Assembly: GCA_001414485.1 (NCBI GenBank)
Contig: LLEY01000210.1
Span: 1 to 64,000 of the forward strand
Length of the DNA stretch: 64,000 nucleotides
From: Calycina herbarum
Taxonomy: Eukaryota > Ascomycota > Leotiomycetes > Helotiales > Pezizellaceae
Direction of reading: 5' to 3'
Part shown: piece by piece, positions 45,151 through 57,858 of the stretch
How positions within the stretch are numbered: position 1 is the first letter of the stretch
Layout of the letters: every line of letters starts with the position of its first letter
Notes under the pieces: model-generated
What the model was told of the DNA's origin: nothing
Databases searched by the model: none
What the model saw: the letters and a program-made list of their open reading frames with translations, nothing else
Translations under genes and position numbers: made by a program

Positions 45151-45366
45151 TGTTCTTTGCTGACCCAAAAAGCATTATTTTGTCATATAGAGCGAGGAGG
45201 GGTGGCTTGATATCGGACGTGACTCGTTTGGGAACCAATGAGACTGTAAAGTCGCCACTCGTAGCTCTGTATCCTTTGTGTCACATAGTATTTTCCATTT
45301 CTCATAACCTCATATATCATCACAAAATGCTTTTCCTTCCTACAAGCAAGTAACAGTTACTTTTTG

Positions 45367-48300
45367 TTATTCCCTCCCCTCCATAATCCCACCCAAAATC
45401 GCCCACCCCTCCTTCTTCCAAGGAGCAAGCACAGTAGCAGTCTGCGCATCTCCCAACTTCTCCGTCCCAGCAAATGCCTTCCCCAAAGCCTCCGCCTCCA
45501 ATACCCCAAAAGGAGGAACAGCCTTGATAGCAGTAAGCAACGACATCGCTCCCGCCTCATCATCAACACCTCCTAGTTCCGAAAGATGACTCCAACCATG
45601 AGGTTGATCAGGATGAAGGAAGATATCAGTCTGAATCTCCGTGAGGACTGCTTGCTCCGGGTCTTCATCTGAGAAGGCAGCGATGGCGCGGAGAACCTCG
45701 CTTACTTGTGATTGCTCGATATCAGTGATTTTATGAGTGGCACGCAATTCCTGGAGGGTAGCGGAAACTGCTTCCAGACTTTCGGTGTCCTTGTCAAGAA
45801 GAGCGATGACACCCAGTAGAATGACAGATTGGACGTGATCTGGATGAGTCTCGACACAATCGAAGAGAAGTTCTTGAGCCTTGGTCCGTGAATCCGCATC
45901 TCCTTTTGCCCAGAGCATTTGAGCGAGGAGACATACCGCGTCTGGATTCCCGTTCGATTCCTTCAAAGCTGGTTCGAAGAATTGGAGGGCTTTCGCTGGT
46001 GATTTGTTGTGGTAATGTGCTAGGCCCACGGTAAGGTGAGCTGATAATCTGCACTTTTGTCGAACCTCGGCGGATAGTTCGTTACCTGCATCTTCAGCGC
46101 TGAGCTCCAAAGCCGTCTCGCCGTTGTCAATAGCTTCGGCGTATGATCCCGTAGAGAGTTGTGAGCGAGTGAGGTCAGCTTTTGCCAACGCGAATCTGGA
46201 AAGCGAAGCGGGTGACTCGGTAACTTCATAGTCTGCTTCGACGACTGAGCAGATCTGGGATAGCGAAGCAACACTAGAAGCTACGTCGTTAATGCGCTCC
46301 GAGAAAAGTGTTGACAAATGCCGATACATCAAATCCTTTGGGGCCATAGATTGCAGTTGACCAAGAGCAAATAATGGTTGTATGAGATCTACGACGCTTG
46401 AGAGACCGGACGTCGCAAGAATCTGGTCAAATGTTGATTGAGCATATTGTCGCTTAGTGATGAGGGATGAAGAATCAGATAATTCCATAGCATGAGTAAA
46501 CAAGAGATTTGCTTCTTTGGTATCACCCAACATCAAGAGTGCCAGAAGTCCCTGTCCAACCCACGCATGCGCGAAGTCAGGGTCGCTTGACTGAGCTCGT
46601 GTGAAAGCATCGGTGGCAAGGTCGAAATCATTCTGCAAGAGATAGAGTGTTCCCAGATTCGTCCACGCCTGAGGACTTCTCTCATTCAAGAACAAACTTC
46701 GAACGAATGAATGCTGTGATACTTTGGGATTTAGCACACTTGTAACAACACCAAGAGCATTCCAGAATTCGGAATTTCCGGCTTCCAGCTCTATAGCTCG
46801 TTTGAAACAGCGAACAGCTGCTTTCAAATATCTCGTCGATTTCTTCTTCAAGATTTCGCCGAGACAAATGTGGGCTCGATATTCTGCCCAGCCTAGATTG
46901 TAGTAAGCAACAGCTTGTGCATGTATATCATGAGCGGATGAGGAGACGGCTCGCTTGTGCGCCAATATCGACCCATGTAAACATTGAGTAAGTTGAAGAC
47001 CTTCGCGCTCATCTTCGGGAAATAGGCCATCCGCAAACACGATGTCTATACCCACGCCATCAATGTCCGCAAAGAGGGTATATGCATCCTTATCATGTCC
47101 AATTTGAAGAAGTTTCTTGATTTTCGCAGGAGGGAAGCCCTTGAGTCGAAATTGGATCCACGAGAAAACTGAGCAAGCGTCTCCAACTGCTCTCCAAAGA
47201 TTGAAAGCATCGGCACCGGTATCAGCAAGCTTTATGGCAGCATCGATAGTTTCTCCAGCGCGTTGAGCGGCATGTCCAAAGAGGCCTTTGGCAACGCCGT
47301 CCCACGCACTTTCCACAAGTCCCTGTATCAAAGCTATGGCAACACCGAATTCTTCTGGATGTTCCGAAAGCACATTCTGGTAACCCTCAATTGCCTCATC
47401 ATAGTCGCCGAGTTCTCTCTTGACATTTGCAAGCATATGCTTAGCAAACCAAGTCTCGCCGTTGCTGTTCTGCGTGACCTCTTCCTCAAACTTCTCAGCA
47501 TGTTGAAATGCTTTTGTGGCAGCAATATAACGCCCAGAGTTGTGGTAGCTTTCACCCAAACCAACCCAGGAGTGATAATCGTTAGGTGTGATCCGAAGGG
47601 CGGATTGAAAGGATGTAATACTCTTCGCATAATCTTGCTTATTCAACTCAGCGACTCCAAGAGCAGCGAAAGGCCAACTGATCCCCTTCTTTTTTGAACC
47701 TGGGGCAGGTCTGACCTTTCCAGAGTCAACAACTCGTTGAGCAACAACCTCAACAAGCTCCCATTCGCTCTGATCCGCGAATATTCGAGCTAATCGCTCG
47801 GCAGCAAGAACTTCGGAAGCAGAAAGTTCGAATGCTTTTTGGAAGCACTTTCGCGACCTCTTCTTATCCTTGGTGTAGTCGGCATAGAAAAGACCCAAGC
47901 TGGTGTATGCTGGAGCGAAGTTGAGATTACTCTTCAAAGCAGCCAAGAAATAAGAGTAAGCGCCATTTCTGTCTTTTCTCGCTGCCTTGGAAGTATCCAT
48001 ATTCCAAACGCAGATACCGATACGATATTGACACTGAGCAAGCAAGTCTCGAGAACGGGTATCTTTGCCTTCTATTTTTGGAAGGCATTTCTCCAGCTCC
48101 CCTTTACCTGCGACGTAGTCACCATTCAGAGCCTTCACCCATGCAGCTTCAGACCTAATGCGAATATTGCTCGCATCTTTCTTCAGAGCACGCTCCAGGA
48201 AATCGATAGCAGCAGGGTAGTCTTCCTCTTCTTCGTAAATCAGACCGATGCCAATCAAGGCTGGAGGTGATGTTGGATTTTGGGCAAGAATTTCGTCAAA

Positions 48301-49704
48301 CAAAGCCTTAGCAGCTGGATGATTTTTAGGCGATTGGTAAAAAACCAGACCAGTGGCAAGGAGAATGGTTGTTGACTGTACTGAGTTTTCAAATAGGAGC
48401 CCAGTCTTTTCAGTCTGCTCTTTGATTAGATGCTTGGCATTTCGCATCAGCTCAACAACACTTTCATGTTCCTCGAGAAACTGGTAGTACTCTCCCATTA
48501 AGCGATGGGCCAATATTGATTTTCCGGACTCTGACATGCCTTCGGTCATCACAAGCAAACGATCTTCTCCTAGCAAGGGATCATCAAGAGCAACTCCTCC
48601 TCCTTGGTCGTCATCGTCTTCGCTTTCATCTGAACTTGTGCCTTCAGGTTTCGCAGCAGGGGCAGACGGAGGGGGGGACGAGAATGGCGATATCTCACAG
48701 TTCATGAATGCTCGTAGCACTTGCCCAAGCCCGCTTGTCGGAAAAAACCCGTAGTATTCCCACAAGACATTTGCATCTATGTCCCCGATGTTTTCTGGGT
48801 CCTTCCACTCGAGTGCTATATCCCATGCTAGCTTGTACGGATGTCTGATGATAACCATATCCGTGGCAAGTTTCATCAATTTGGCACGTTTTTCTGCTTT
48901 TTCGTCCTTTGGAAGGACCTCCAGAGCTTCCAAGCATCTTTGTATCAACTTTTCTTCATATTGTCGTCGAATCTCGTCGTCATTAGTCCAATTAATGATA
49001 TTAGTGTACAGTTCTTCCAGGTCACTGTCTTTCAACACTTCGCGCTTCACATCTGTGGTGACTTGACTAATCTTAGCTCCAAGCCTAGTTCTCCTTTCTC
49101 CAATTTGCTTGTTGATCCGTTCCTTCTCCTCAAACTCCGTGATCTGTGCCATGATCTGATATGTGTGAGCCGGGTGTGGCACCCTGCCTTCGAGGAAATC
49201 GTATATGGGGGATCCTGGCAAAACAACCTCCTGGGCCTTTTTGTGTTGTAGACGGGTCCCTTGGTTCTTCGCAAATCCCATAAATTTGTCGACAACATCT
49301 TGACACTTGTACTTGTCGTCTGCCGCTTGGTAGATTTCGGCCAGCTTTACAACGGCTACCTGGTATCGTCCTACTGCTTCCCCGCCTTGCTGCGAATAGA
49401 CCTGTATGAGGCCTTGCCATGCTTGAGGATCGTCTTTCTTTAGTTTTGTCGCGGCATTGTATGCTTTTTCGGCTTCGACATAGTTGCTCTGCTTGCTGAG
49501 TGCGAATCCGAGGAAAAGGTTTCTAGGAAATGTCAAATACTGGCTAACAATGGCAGTGTACCCACCCCGCAAGATTTGCACTCACGCCTGGTAGTTCTTG
49601 GGGTCGGATGCCAGTAGCTTCTCGGACTCCTTGACTGCGTCTTCGTATTTCTGGGCCTTGATGGCGGCGCTAATGGCTTTCAGCGCTGCCTTTGCTGCGG
49701 ACAT
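45367..49704 (-). CDS. SKI3: SKI3, TPR scaffold of the Ski complex
   Basis: Two exons, 49704-49586 and 49522-45367, give 1424 residues, the normal size for Ski3. The 63-nt intron has a GTGAGT donor and a CCTAG acceptor and restores the first TPR (MSAAKAALKAISAAIKAQKY). Many TPR motifs follow, e.g. NLFLGFALSKQSNYVEAEKA, PALIGIGLIYEEEEDYPAAI, PAYTSLGLFYADYTKDKKRS, SWVGLGESYHNSGRYIAATK and AWTNLGTLYLLQNDFDLATD. The conserved AYYNLGWAEYRAHICLGE and SEFWNALGVVTSVLNPKVSQ blocks identify Ski3/TTC37. Ski3 holds the Ski2 helicase and Ski8, and feeds mRNA to the cytoplasmic exosome in 3'-5' decay and antiviral RNA control. It is divergent from the GH5 gene. Confidence 0.92.
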
Positions 49705-50444
49705 GATTCTGAGATGATTCTGGTGTTGAGCATCTCTGGATGGTGAAGATGGTAGAGATGGTGGAGATGGTGGAGATGAGTTCTGGCTGGTCGATTTGTG
49801 TACAGAGGAGGTTTCGACAAATCAAAGCAGCACCAATCAATGATTGTTTCTGGTACTGGAAAGACTGATCCAGAGCATTCAGCCTTGCCGTATGTCACTG
49901 CACTGTCAGAGTGCTTTCCATTCGACTGGGTGGGATACAACCCTGTATGGAACGGAAGGAACGGAACTCTCGGGGAAGGCTGCCGAATGCGACGCGAAAT
50001 GAGCGCCACTCGCATCACCGCCCTGGGCTTGATCCATGACCTTGACCTTGGAACAGCATCGCTGGGCATCTCGCAATCGCAATTTACTGGGCACGTCAGG
50101 GCTCCCAAGATTCAACCCCCTCAAGGACCCCTTTTCCTTTAACTCTCCAATTAATATTTCGTCCCAAGTCTTGGGAATCACCACAATAGAAACATTCACA
50201 GCTCGGCTCGCCACAAAGAAAGGGCGACGGACTCTACTCTCACCTTCACCTTAACCATTGCGAACTGCGAATCCAGCATCGTCATTCCTCTACGCCTCCA
50301 TTTCGTACATTGCTCATTGCTTGTACTGCGCATCACCACCTTGCATGGTTGCAGACCTACAAGCACTACTTCTTCTTAAAACACCCGTAGCCTCTTGGGC
50401 CATTCTCCCAATCGCAACCAAGCACCCCCTTTCCAGTATCCAAC
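49705..50444. promoter_or_regulatory. Shared divergent promoter of SKI3 and the GH5 gene
   Basis: The 740 bp between start codons contain a 9-base tandem repeat near the SKI3 side and C/A-rich leader-like sequence before the GH5 start. Confidence 0.5.
49741..49776 (+). repeat. 9-base minisatellite, four units
   Basis: Four tandem copies of TGGTGGAGA or one-to-two-base variants (TGGTGAAGA, TGGTAGAGA). It lies 37 bases upstream of the SKI3 start codon, probably in the leader. Confidence 0.8.
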
Positions 50445-52837
50445 ATGGCACCTTTAAGGCTCACGATCGAAAAGGGCCAGTTCCGTGATGCCCATGGGCG
50501 AGAGGTTACTCTTAGAGGCATCAATTTGGCAGGCGATGCGAAATACCCAAGTGATCCGGATCGACCGTCGCATATTCCAACCGATTTCTTCGATGGCGAT
50601 GCCATCAACTTTCAGGCACGCCCATTCCCAAAAGAAGACGCTCATCTGCATTTCTCGAGGTTAAAGCGTTGGGGATATAATACTATTCGATATGTTTTTA
50701 CATGGGAAGCAATTGAGGCAAAGGGCCCAGGCATATACGACGAGGAATGGATCCAGCACACCATTGAGATATTGAGGCTAGCCCGGGATTATGGTTTCTA
50801 TATTTTCATGGATCCCCATCAGGACGTGGTATGGGTTCAGTAGTTTTTCCCCAAAGTACAATGCTGATAAATGTCGCATAGTGGTCCAGATTCTCAGGTG
50901 GTTCAGGAGCCCCAATGTGGACTTTATATGCATGCGGTCTCAATCCTCAGAGCTTCGCGGCAACTGAAGCAGCTTTAGTCCACAACACATTCCCAGATCC
51001 GGAAACCTTCCCCAAAATGATATGGTCAACAAATTACACACGGTTAGCATGCCAGACAATATTCACAATGTTCTTTGCGGGAAGGGATTTTGCGCCAAAG
51101 TGTATTATTGATGGGATAAACATCCAGGATTATCTTCAAGGACATTTCATTGGTGCTTGTGCCCATCTTGCAAAACGAATCAACGAAGCACAAGATTTGG
51201 AAGACGATATCATTATTGGGTGGGAAAGTGTGAATGAGCCCAATCGTGGGTTGGTGGGATGGCCAGATCTATCAATTATTCCAAGCGAACAGAAACTCCA
51301 GAAAGGAACATCACCTACTGCATGGCAAGCAATGTTAACTGGATCTGGCCGAGCTTGTGAAATAGATACATGGGACTTCGGAGGGATGGGACCCTATAAG
51401 TCCGGGCGTGTTCTTGTTGACCCTCAAGGAGAAAAGGCATGGTTGCCAGCAGATTATGACGAGTCGAGGTACAATTACAAGCGAGATCCTGGATGGAAGC
51501 TCGGCGAATGTATATGGGCTCAACACGGCATCTGGGACCCAAGCAAAGATGTTTTACTGAAGAAAGACTACTTTCACAAAAACCCCAAGACTGGAGAGGC
51601 TCTCGACTACGAACAGTTCACCAATACCTATTTTATGGATTATTATCGCAGACATAGAGATGCGATACGCGGGGTACACAAGAATGCCATTCTTTTTTGC
51701 CAGCCGCCTGTGCTTGAAATTCCTCCCACGATCAAAGGAACGGAGGACGACGACCCTAAAATGGTTTATGCTCCTCATTATTATGATGGAGTAACTCTCA
51801 TGACCAAGAAATGGAACAGATACTGGAATGTTGATGTTTTCGGCATCTTGCGTGGGCGATACATGAGCCCTGCCTTTGCAGTAAAAATAGGGGAGACTGC
51901 AATTCGAAATTGTTTCAAAGACCAGTTAACTGCCATCCGACAGGAAGGTCTAGATTACATGGGTGACCATCCATGTGTTTTGACAGAATTTGGTATTCCT
52001 TACGACATGGATGAGAAGTATGCATACAAAACTGGGGACTATTCAAGTCAGTCGGGTGCTATGGATGCAAACCATTTTGCTGTTGAAGGTAGTGCGATGG
52101 CTGGCTATACATTGTGGTTGTACATGTGTGAGGTAGGTTTTCACTTCGTCTCCGCGAGGCATTGATCTAATACAGTATAGAACAACCATAAATTAGGTGA
52201 CCAGTGGAATGGAGAAGATTTATCGATTTTCTCTCTCGATGATCGACCTCTTCCTCTGTCGCCTCTACCTCCATCCCCAACCAATGATTCTTCAACAACT
52301 TTGGATAAAGCTGGGCCAACAACCAAAAAGGATTTCTCAAACGAATCGACAGTCAATCCAGGAAACTTGAAGTCAAAATTGAAAACCCCCTCAATATCTT
52401 CACAACAGACGGACAAGCCACCAGAATTGACAAACTCCCCCGGGTACCGGGCCGCCGAAGCATATGTTCGGCCATCTCCAATCGCCAGTGTTGGGGACAT
52501 AATCAGCTACGGGTTCGATCTCCGGAATGCTGTGTTTACATTCAAGCTACAAGGTGGTAAAGTAGCTCAGGATACCCCTACCGAGATTTTCTTACCAGAA
52601 TTCCACTTCCCAAAAGACCAATCTGAGATTCAGGTGTCGTCCGGAAAATGGACGATAAGCACTGATGATGCAGACGGTGGCATGATCCAACGACTAAGAT
52701 GGTGGCACGCTGAGGGAGAGCATTCGATTACAGTCAGAGGTGTACAAAGACGACAGAATATGTCCCTCGGCAAAGAAGAAGAAGAGGGTTACCTTGACCA
52801 GTGCCAACAAACCACTACTAAATGTAGTGTCATGTAA
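50445..52837 (+). CDS. GH5 steryl-beta-glucosidase / glucosylceramidase-like enzyme
   Basis: Three exons (50445-50828, 50882-52132, 52181-52837) give 763 residues. The start RDAHGREVTLRGINLAGDAK and the barrel blocks NTIRYVFTWEAIE and YIFMDPHQDVWSRFSGGSGA are those of the cytosolic fungal GH5 subfamily containing Cryptococcus EGCrP1/EGCrP2 (Sgl1). The proton donor is Glu247 in WESVNEPN; the nucleophile is Glu497 in VLTEFGIPYD. There is no signal peptide, as in that subfamily. The enzymes split glucose from ergosteryl glucoside or glucosylceramide, and loss affects vacuoles and virulence in yeasts. The C-terminal ~200 residues, after DQWNGEDLSIFSLDDRP, have a Ser/Pro-rich insert and a beta-rich end. 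Substrate cannot be decided from sequence alone. Confidence 0.88.
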
Positions 52838-53584
52838 ATGAGCAGAATGAGTAGATGAACTTGGGCATTTTTATAGGCGTTGAGCATGTTGGTGGTATTC
52901 AGGATCATTACAGGAGAAGCAATACACTTATCATTTTTTGAATCCAATACTCTGCAATACTCGAAGTGAAATGTGACTTGGAGCGATTTTTAGGCAGTGA
53001 ATAGGCAACGCCACCTGAAGCGGAGTAAGGCTGGGAATTATGACCGCATAGGTAGAAAGCTTACCCACACTATTTATAGACAAATTCTCATTCACGCTTA
53101 CAGAAGTAGTGTTGTTAAGCTGTAGTCATCTCTAGAGTTAAAGATAATTCACCGTGCAAACAGAAAATAAAGTGTTGTGGTTCTGATTCGCTGTGAATAA
53201 ATGCAGTAAGTCGGTGGTAGCCTTGCTCCGAAAAACAACTGCGACTTCAGCCTTCTTTCTACAGTGTTTCTGTTCCTGGAACTTTTATTCTCTGCACTCT
53301 CTTTCCCACACCACCCCATCTTACCAGAATCTAGTACCTTTGCATCCAGAATCGGCTGCACTCTTGACCTGCTGCGACAAGGAAGCTGGGGCTTGGTTAT
53401 CGGTTGCCTGTGTTTCGCCTTTCAGCGTTCGGACTGGATAGGTACCTGAAGGAAGATACTCACGCACATGACTGGAGATTCAGGTCGCAAGCTGGATGAC
53501 TCTTGCCTTAAGCATTCTCTAGGTTGATTATCTCGAAACTTGTCGAGACACACCATCTGCTGCCAATAGAGGCCTGGTGTTGAA
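52838..53584. other. Intergenic region, promoter of the exportin gene
   Basis: No gene or repeat was recognised. The final part before 53585 should carry the exportin promoter. Confidence 0.5.
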
Positions 53585-56500
53585 ATGATGAACGGCACTG
53601 CGAATGGTCAAGCCACGATCGGAGCGGAGGCGATACCAGCACAAGTCAACGGCGGTGGTACGAATTTGTTACCTCAAATCCACGAAGCCCTCAATCTAGT
53701 CCACGGACCCTACTCCTCGAGCGAATCCCGAAGACAAGCTGGTGTTTTCCTCGAAGAACTCAAGACAAACGAGGAAGCACCCTACCACGGCTTTACTCTT
53801 GCCTCCGATAAAACCCAACAACCCATCGTACGGCACTTTGCCCTTTCCCTCCTCGAGTACGCCATTCGGCACAAATGGAACGAGTATTCGGAGCAGCAGG
53901 CGACAGCCCTGAGACAATGGGTTCTCCAACTCTCGCAAAATGTGTCGCAAGACGATCCGCTATACCTACGAAATAAGACAGCACAATTATGGGTGGAGAT
54001 TGCAAAGAGAAGTTGGGCGGCGGCATGGATGGATATGGATGAGCTTTTGGTACAGCTCTGGAACATTCCGGGGCCAGTTGTGCATAAAGAATTTGTTCTA
54101 TTCGTCCTGGAAACCCTATCGGATGAGGTCTTCAACGGCGAAGATACTGTGGTTATCCTGCGAGACGGAGCTTTGAGTAAAGCCTGCGTGGAAATCTTTA
54201 CTCCAGCAATTGTTCTAGCGGAAGCTTTTCCAAATCGGCAAAATGGGAATGTGAGATGTGGAGAAGAAGGCTGGTTGGTACGGCTGGGCGAATTGCTCAA
54301 TCAGTGTCTAGATGCCGACCTTTTGAGCAATCCACAATATCAAACCTGTGCTGCGAAGACTTTGGCAGTATACAAATCTGTCATGCCATGGGCTATTCCA
54401 CGAGCGATTTCCAGTGCCTCTTGTGTTCAGCATATGTGCAAAAGTCTGGCTGCACCAAGTGTTGCCGTTCAATTGGTATGTTACCCCTCCTTACCCCTCT
54501 ACCTCCTTAGCTCATCATTTTTAGGGATCTGTGGAGGCACTTCATGCTCTATATAGTCGAATGCAATTTACAGACGAAGAGTTTCTCGCATTGGTTTGCC
54601 CAATGTATGAGAGCCAAATGGTTGATTTGCTCCGCAAGCTATATGAATGGTCTGTTGTTGATCCACGTAATGTGGATGATGAAAAGTATTTATTTGCGAA
54701 GAAATTCTCTGAGGTTTGTATTCCCGCGTTGTGAAGGAAAATTGATTTGACTGATTTGTTAGATGGTATCAAATCTCGGCGGATTTATCGAACAGAAAAT
54801 TTCAGCTATACCAGAGGCTTGCGACCTTCCTAATTTATTGAATCTTTTTCTTGCCATCACCCAAAGCCAAAGCTTTGTGGTTTCGATACCCGTTCTTGTT
54901 ACATGGACACGATTGCTACGTTCTGAGACTATCGGCAGCTCCCCAACCATGACCCCGCTAATTGCACCTCTTCTTGAACTTTGCAGCGCAAGATTAATTC
55001 GCTATGATAACATGCCTGAAGATACAGATGACCCTTCGCTTATTCTATTATTAGAAGATATCGATACAGTGCCAGAGAGACATGCCTTCTTAGGAAATTA
55101 CAGACGGTATAGCTCTGTTATCATTGAGTTGATCGTGCGCCAGAAGCAGTCGGAAGCAATTTATCACATCCTCAGCCAGATTGATCACTCACTGCAAACT
55201 CTCTATTCTGGACAGCCTGCGTTTTCTGGTTCGTATATCCCCAATAAGTGCGCGAAGAAATGTATACTAACCTCAAAATTAGCCGAGACCTACTCCAAGT
55301 CCTCCATGACAGTGTTGCGAGTAGATGCGCATTTCACTGTTGTCGAGGCGGCGCTGAAAGGATACATGAAGTGGCGTTCAACTCATGGTTCTAAGCTTCA
55401 AGCTGATGTGAGTCCCCTCTGTCCGGGTTTCACTGACGTTACTAATGGTTGTCAGGACCATGAACGAGTAAGCATCGAAAACAACCTGGAATCTTGGTGT
55501 GAGCGTCTGATAGAGCTCAATTTCGAAGTGAATATGATTCTGTCCCCTCAAAAAGGCGACAGTGCTAATAGAAAATCAGGACCCTCTCATTCGGAAACGA
55601 GTTCTTCAGCTTGCTGTAGCTTTCTCAACCAGTGCCTTGGACAAGAAAGTTGGCTTCATGCTCAAAGTCCTCGAGAACATACTCATGAGTCAGCCAATCG
55701 AGAAGCCGCAATTTATCGCGTACTCAGAAGCAGTCAAGGATCTCCAGATTGATGGGACATACGAGTTACAGAGATTGGCAACGAAAATGCCGGACCAACT
55801 CCTTGTAAGGCCCCATTTTACTTGTTTTTGAGCTTGGGAATTCTAATGATTTATAGGACGTGTACGACCGTTTAGAAGCAAAGGTTTCGGAAATCATCGC
55901 ATCTGGTAGACTTGAGTCCAAGCGACAGGTTTCATATCAAACCTTTCTCTTCACAATCATGTATTTTTACCCCCTTGCTTCTTTGGTGTATCAAGTACTA
56001 ACACAGTTCTAGTCACCGAGCAAAGAATATAGATCCTGAAGTTCGGCTGCAAAAGCTCAAGGCATTCATTGGTCCCGTTCAACAACTCTGGCAGAATCCC
56101 GAAATGGATGCTTCCATTGCCGATTTAGGAGGCTTCTGTGAGATGATGGGCTTGAACAAGGTTCGTCAATATCTCGTGAGTCGACGGATAAACGAGATCC
56201 AAGACTGGTCTCAATACAAGCTTGATCCAGAAGGTCAGGCTATCCAGGCGGAGCTCGAAGAGCGGTTAAAGGTAAGCTTGAATCCATTCCTTGAAGTTGT
56301 TGGTCTCATCTAACTGATTGGGTAGGCTCTTCCTCTTCGAACTACGAAAAGCTTCTTGGCGTGCTCGACCGAAAAGATTGAACGTGATACTCCAGCCTAC
56401 AAAGTATCCCGCGCTCTATGGCGAGATTCTTTGCCAATTATCCTGCCCAATTTATTGAAGTTCATGAGGTCTGTATATTTTTACTTGTGAAAAATACTTT

Positions 56501-57858
56501 GGTCTAACTTGCCATTAGTCACGCGCATGCTTTTCACAACCCAGCAAATTGGGCTGAATTGCCAACAGAGATGCGACCGCTCGTTAGTCGTATCCTGACT
56601 GATCGATTCTGGCAAGCTGGTATATCTGAAGGAACGAAGGAAGACTTCTATGCCCGTGTTTCGGGAACGAAGTCTACAATGGAAGGTTTTGCATCCTCAA
56701 TTCGGGGTTCCATTCGTACTGTTAGAGAGGCCTGCTACTCTATTCTTTGGTGCATGAGCCGACTGGATGTGGACTTTTATGGCTTCAGTGAGCTCCCTGG
56801 ACCATTGGCTCATGCTCTCTTTTCGGATGCTCACTGTCTTTCGTCACATCAATTGATCGCATTACTGAACGTGGTACGGTACATGGTTGATGATTGTCCG
56901 GTTGAAGTCAGAAGTCATTTCGTCCCACCTATTTTGGCAACTTGCTTTACACAAATGGATGGAAAGATCAGCTCCGAATGGGACAAGCAGACTCATAAAG
57001 AAGTCGCGCCTTCTGAAGAAGACAACTTGACTGAGGAAATGAAAGAAGCAAGCATCTTGCGTCAACTTACAAATAGTGCAGTCATGATGATTGGGGGATT
57101 CCTAGACCCAGCGCGAGCAAGTGAGTATCCCCATTCATGGCTTAAATCTCACCAGCTAACGGTTCACAGACCCTCCAACTGCTGCAGCCACAAACAAGGA
57201 TGCTTCTACATATGTTGCCGATGGCAATCCAGCATCTTCATATCCTTCAATGCGACAGTTCTGCCTGACGAATTCTACAATTCTCGAGCCACTTCTCACA
57301 TTCCTCGCTCACGCAATTCGCATGCGCGATAGTCGATGCTGTGGCGTCGTACTCCGCGTCTATCGATCCATCATCCCAGAATTCGCACAAGACTCACCTA
57401 TCAACTCCTCCATTCGGGATTTCATCAGTACCGACGTCCTCAAAGCATGCATCTCCTCTCTAAACGAAGCCTACTTCGTCGATCTCCACAAAGAGATCGC
57501 CCAACTAATAGCTTCGATCCTAATCTGCTACTCGCCTCTGTCCAATATACCCCGTCAAATCCTCCTCTCACTCCCAGGTATTGAAGAGAAGGCGGTGGAT
57601 AAATGTATCGAATATGTTACACGGGCGGGAATCCAACAGAGACAGCAACGGGCTGTTGTACTGGATTTGCTGAGAGATTTGAAGGGGGTTAGCATTAGTG
57701 AGCAAGGACGCATTAGTAAGGGTGCCACGACTAGTAGGAGAGAGAGAAGTAAGATGCAGCAGGAGTTTTTGAAGGAACAGCCGAAGACTGAGGCGCCTAG
57801 TGGTCGTAGAGCGTCTCCTAGTTTGGAGGGTGTGGCGGGGATGTTTGAGGAGTCTTGA
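53585..57858 (+). CDS. MSN5: Karyopherin of the MSN5/exportin-5 family
   Basis: Eleven exons (53585-54475, 54525-54713, 54763-55228, 55283-55407, 55456-55527, 55580-55804, 55857-55960, 56013-56271, 56326-56468, 56519-57120, 57170-57858) give 1254 residues, the usual size. Introns are 48-54 nt; those at 55229-55282 and 55408-55455 are multiples of three without stops and could be missed. The N-terminus has the importin-beta pattern (SSSESRRQAGVFLEELKTNE, VRHFALSLLEYAIRHKWNEY) followed by exportin-5-type LRNKTAQLWVEIAKRSW and FVLETLSDEVF. Later, DPLIRKRVLQLAVAFSTSAL and TMEGFASSIRGSIRTVREAC are diagnostic. HEAT repeats make up the whole chain. The protein exports phosphorylated transcription factors and some RNAs with RanGTP. 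It ends in a basic, Ser-rich tail. Confidence 0.9.
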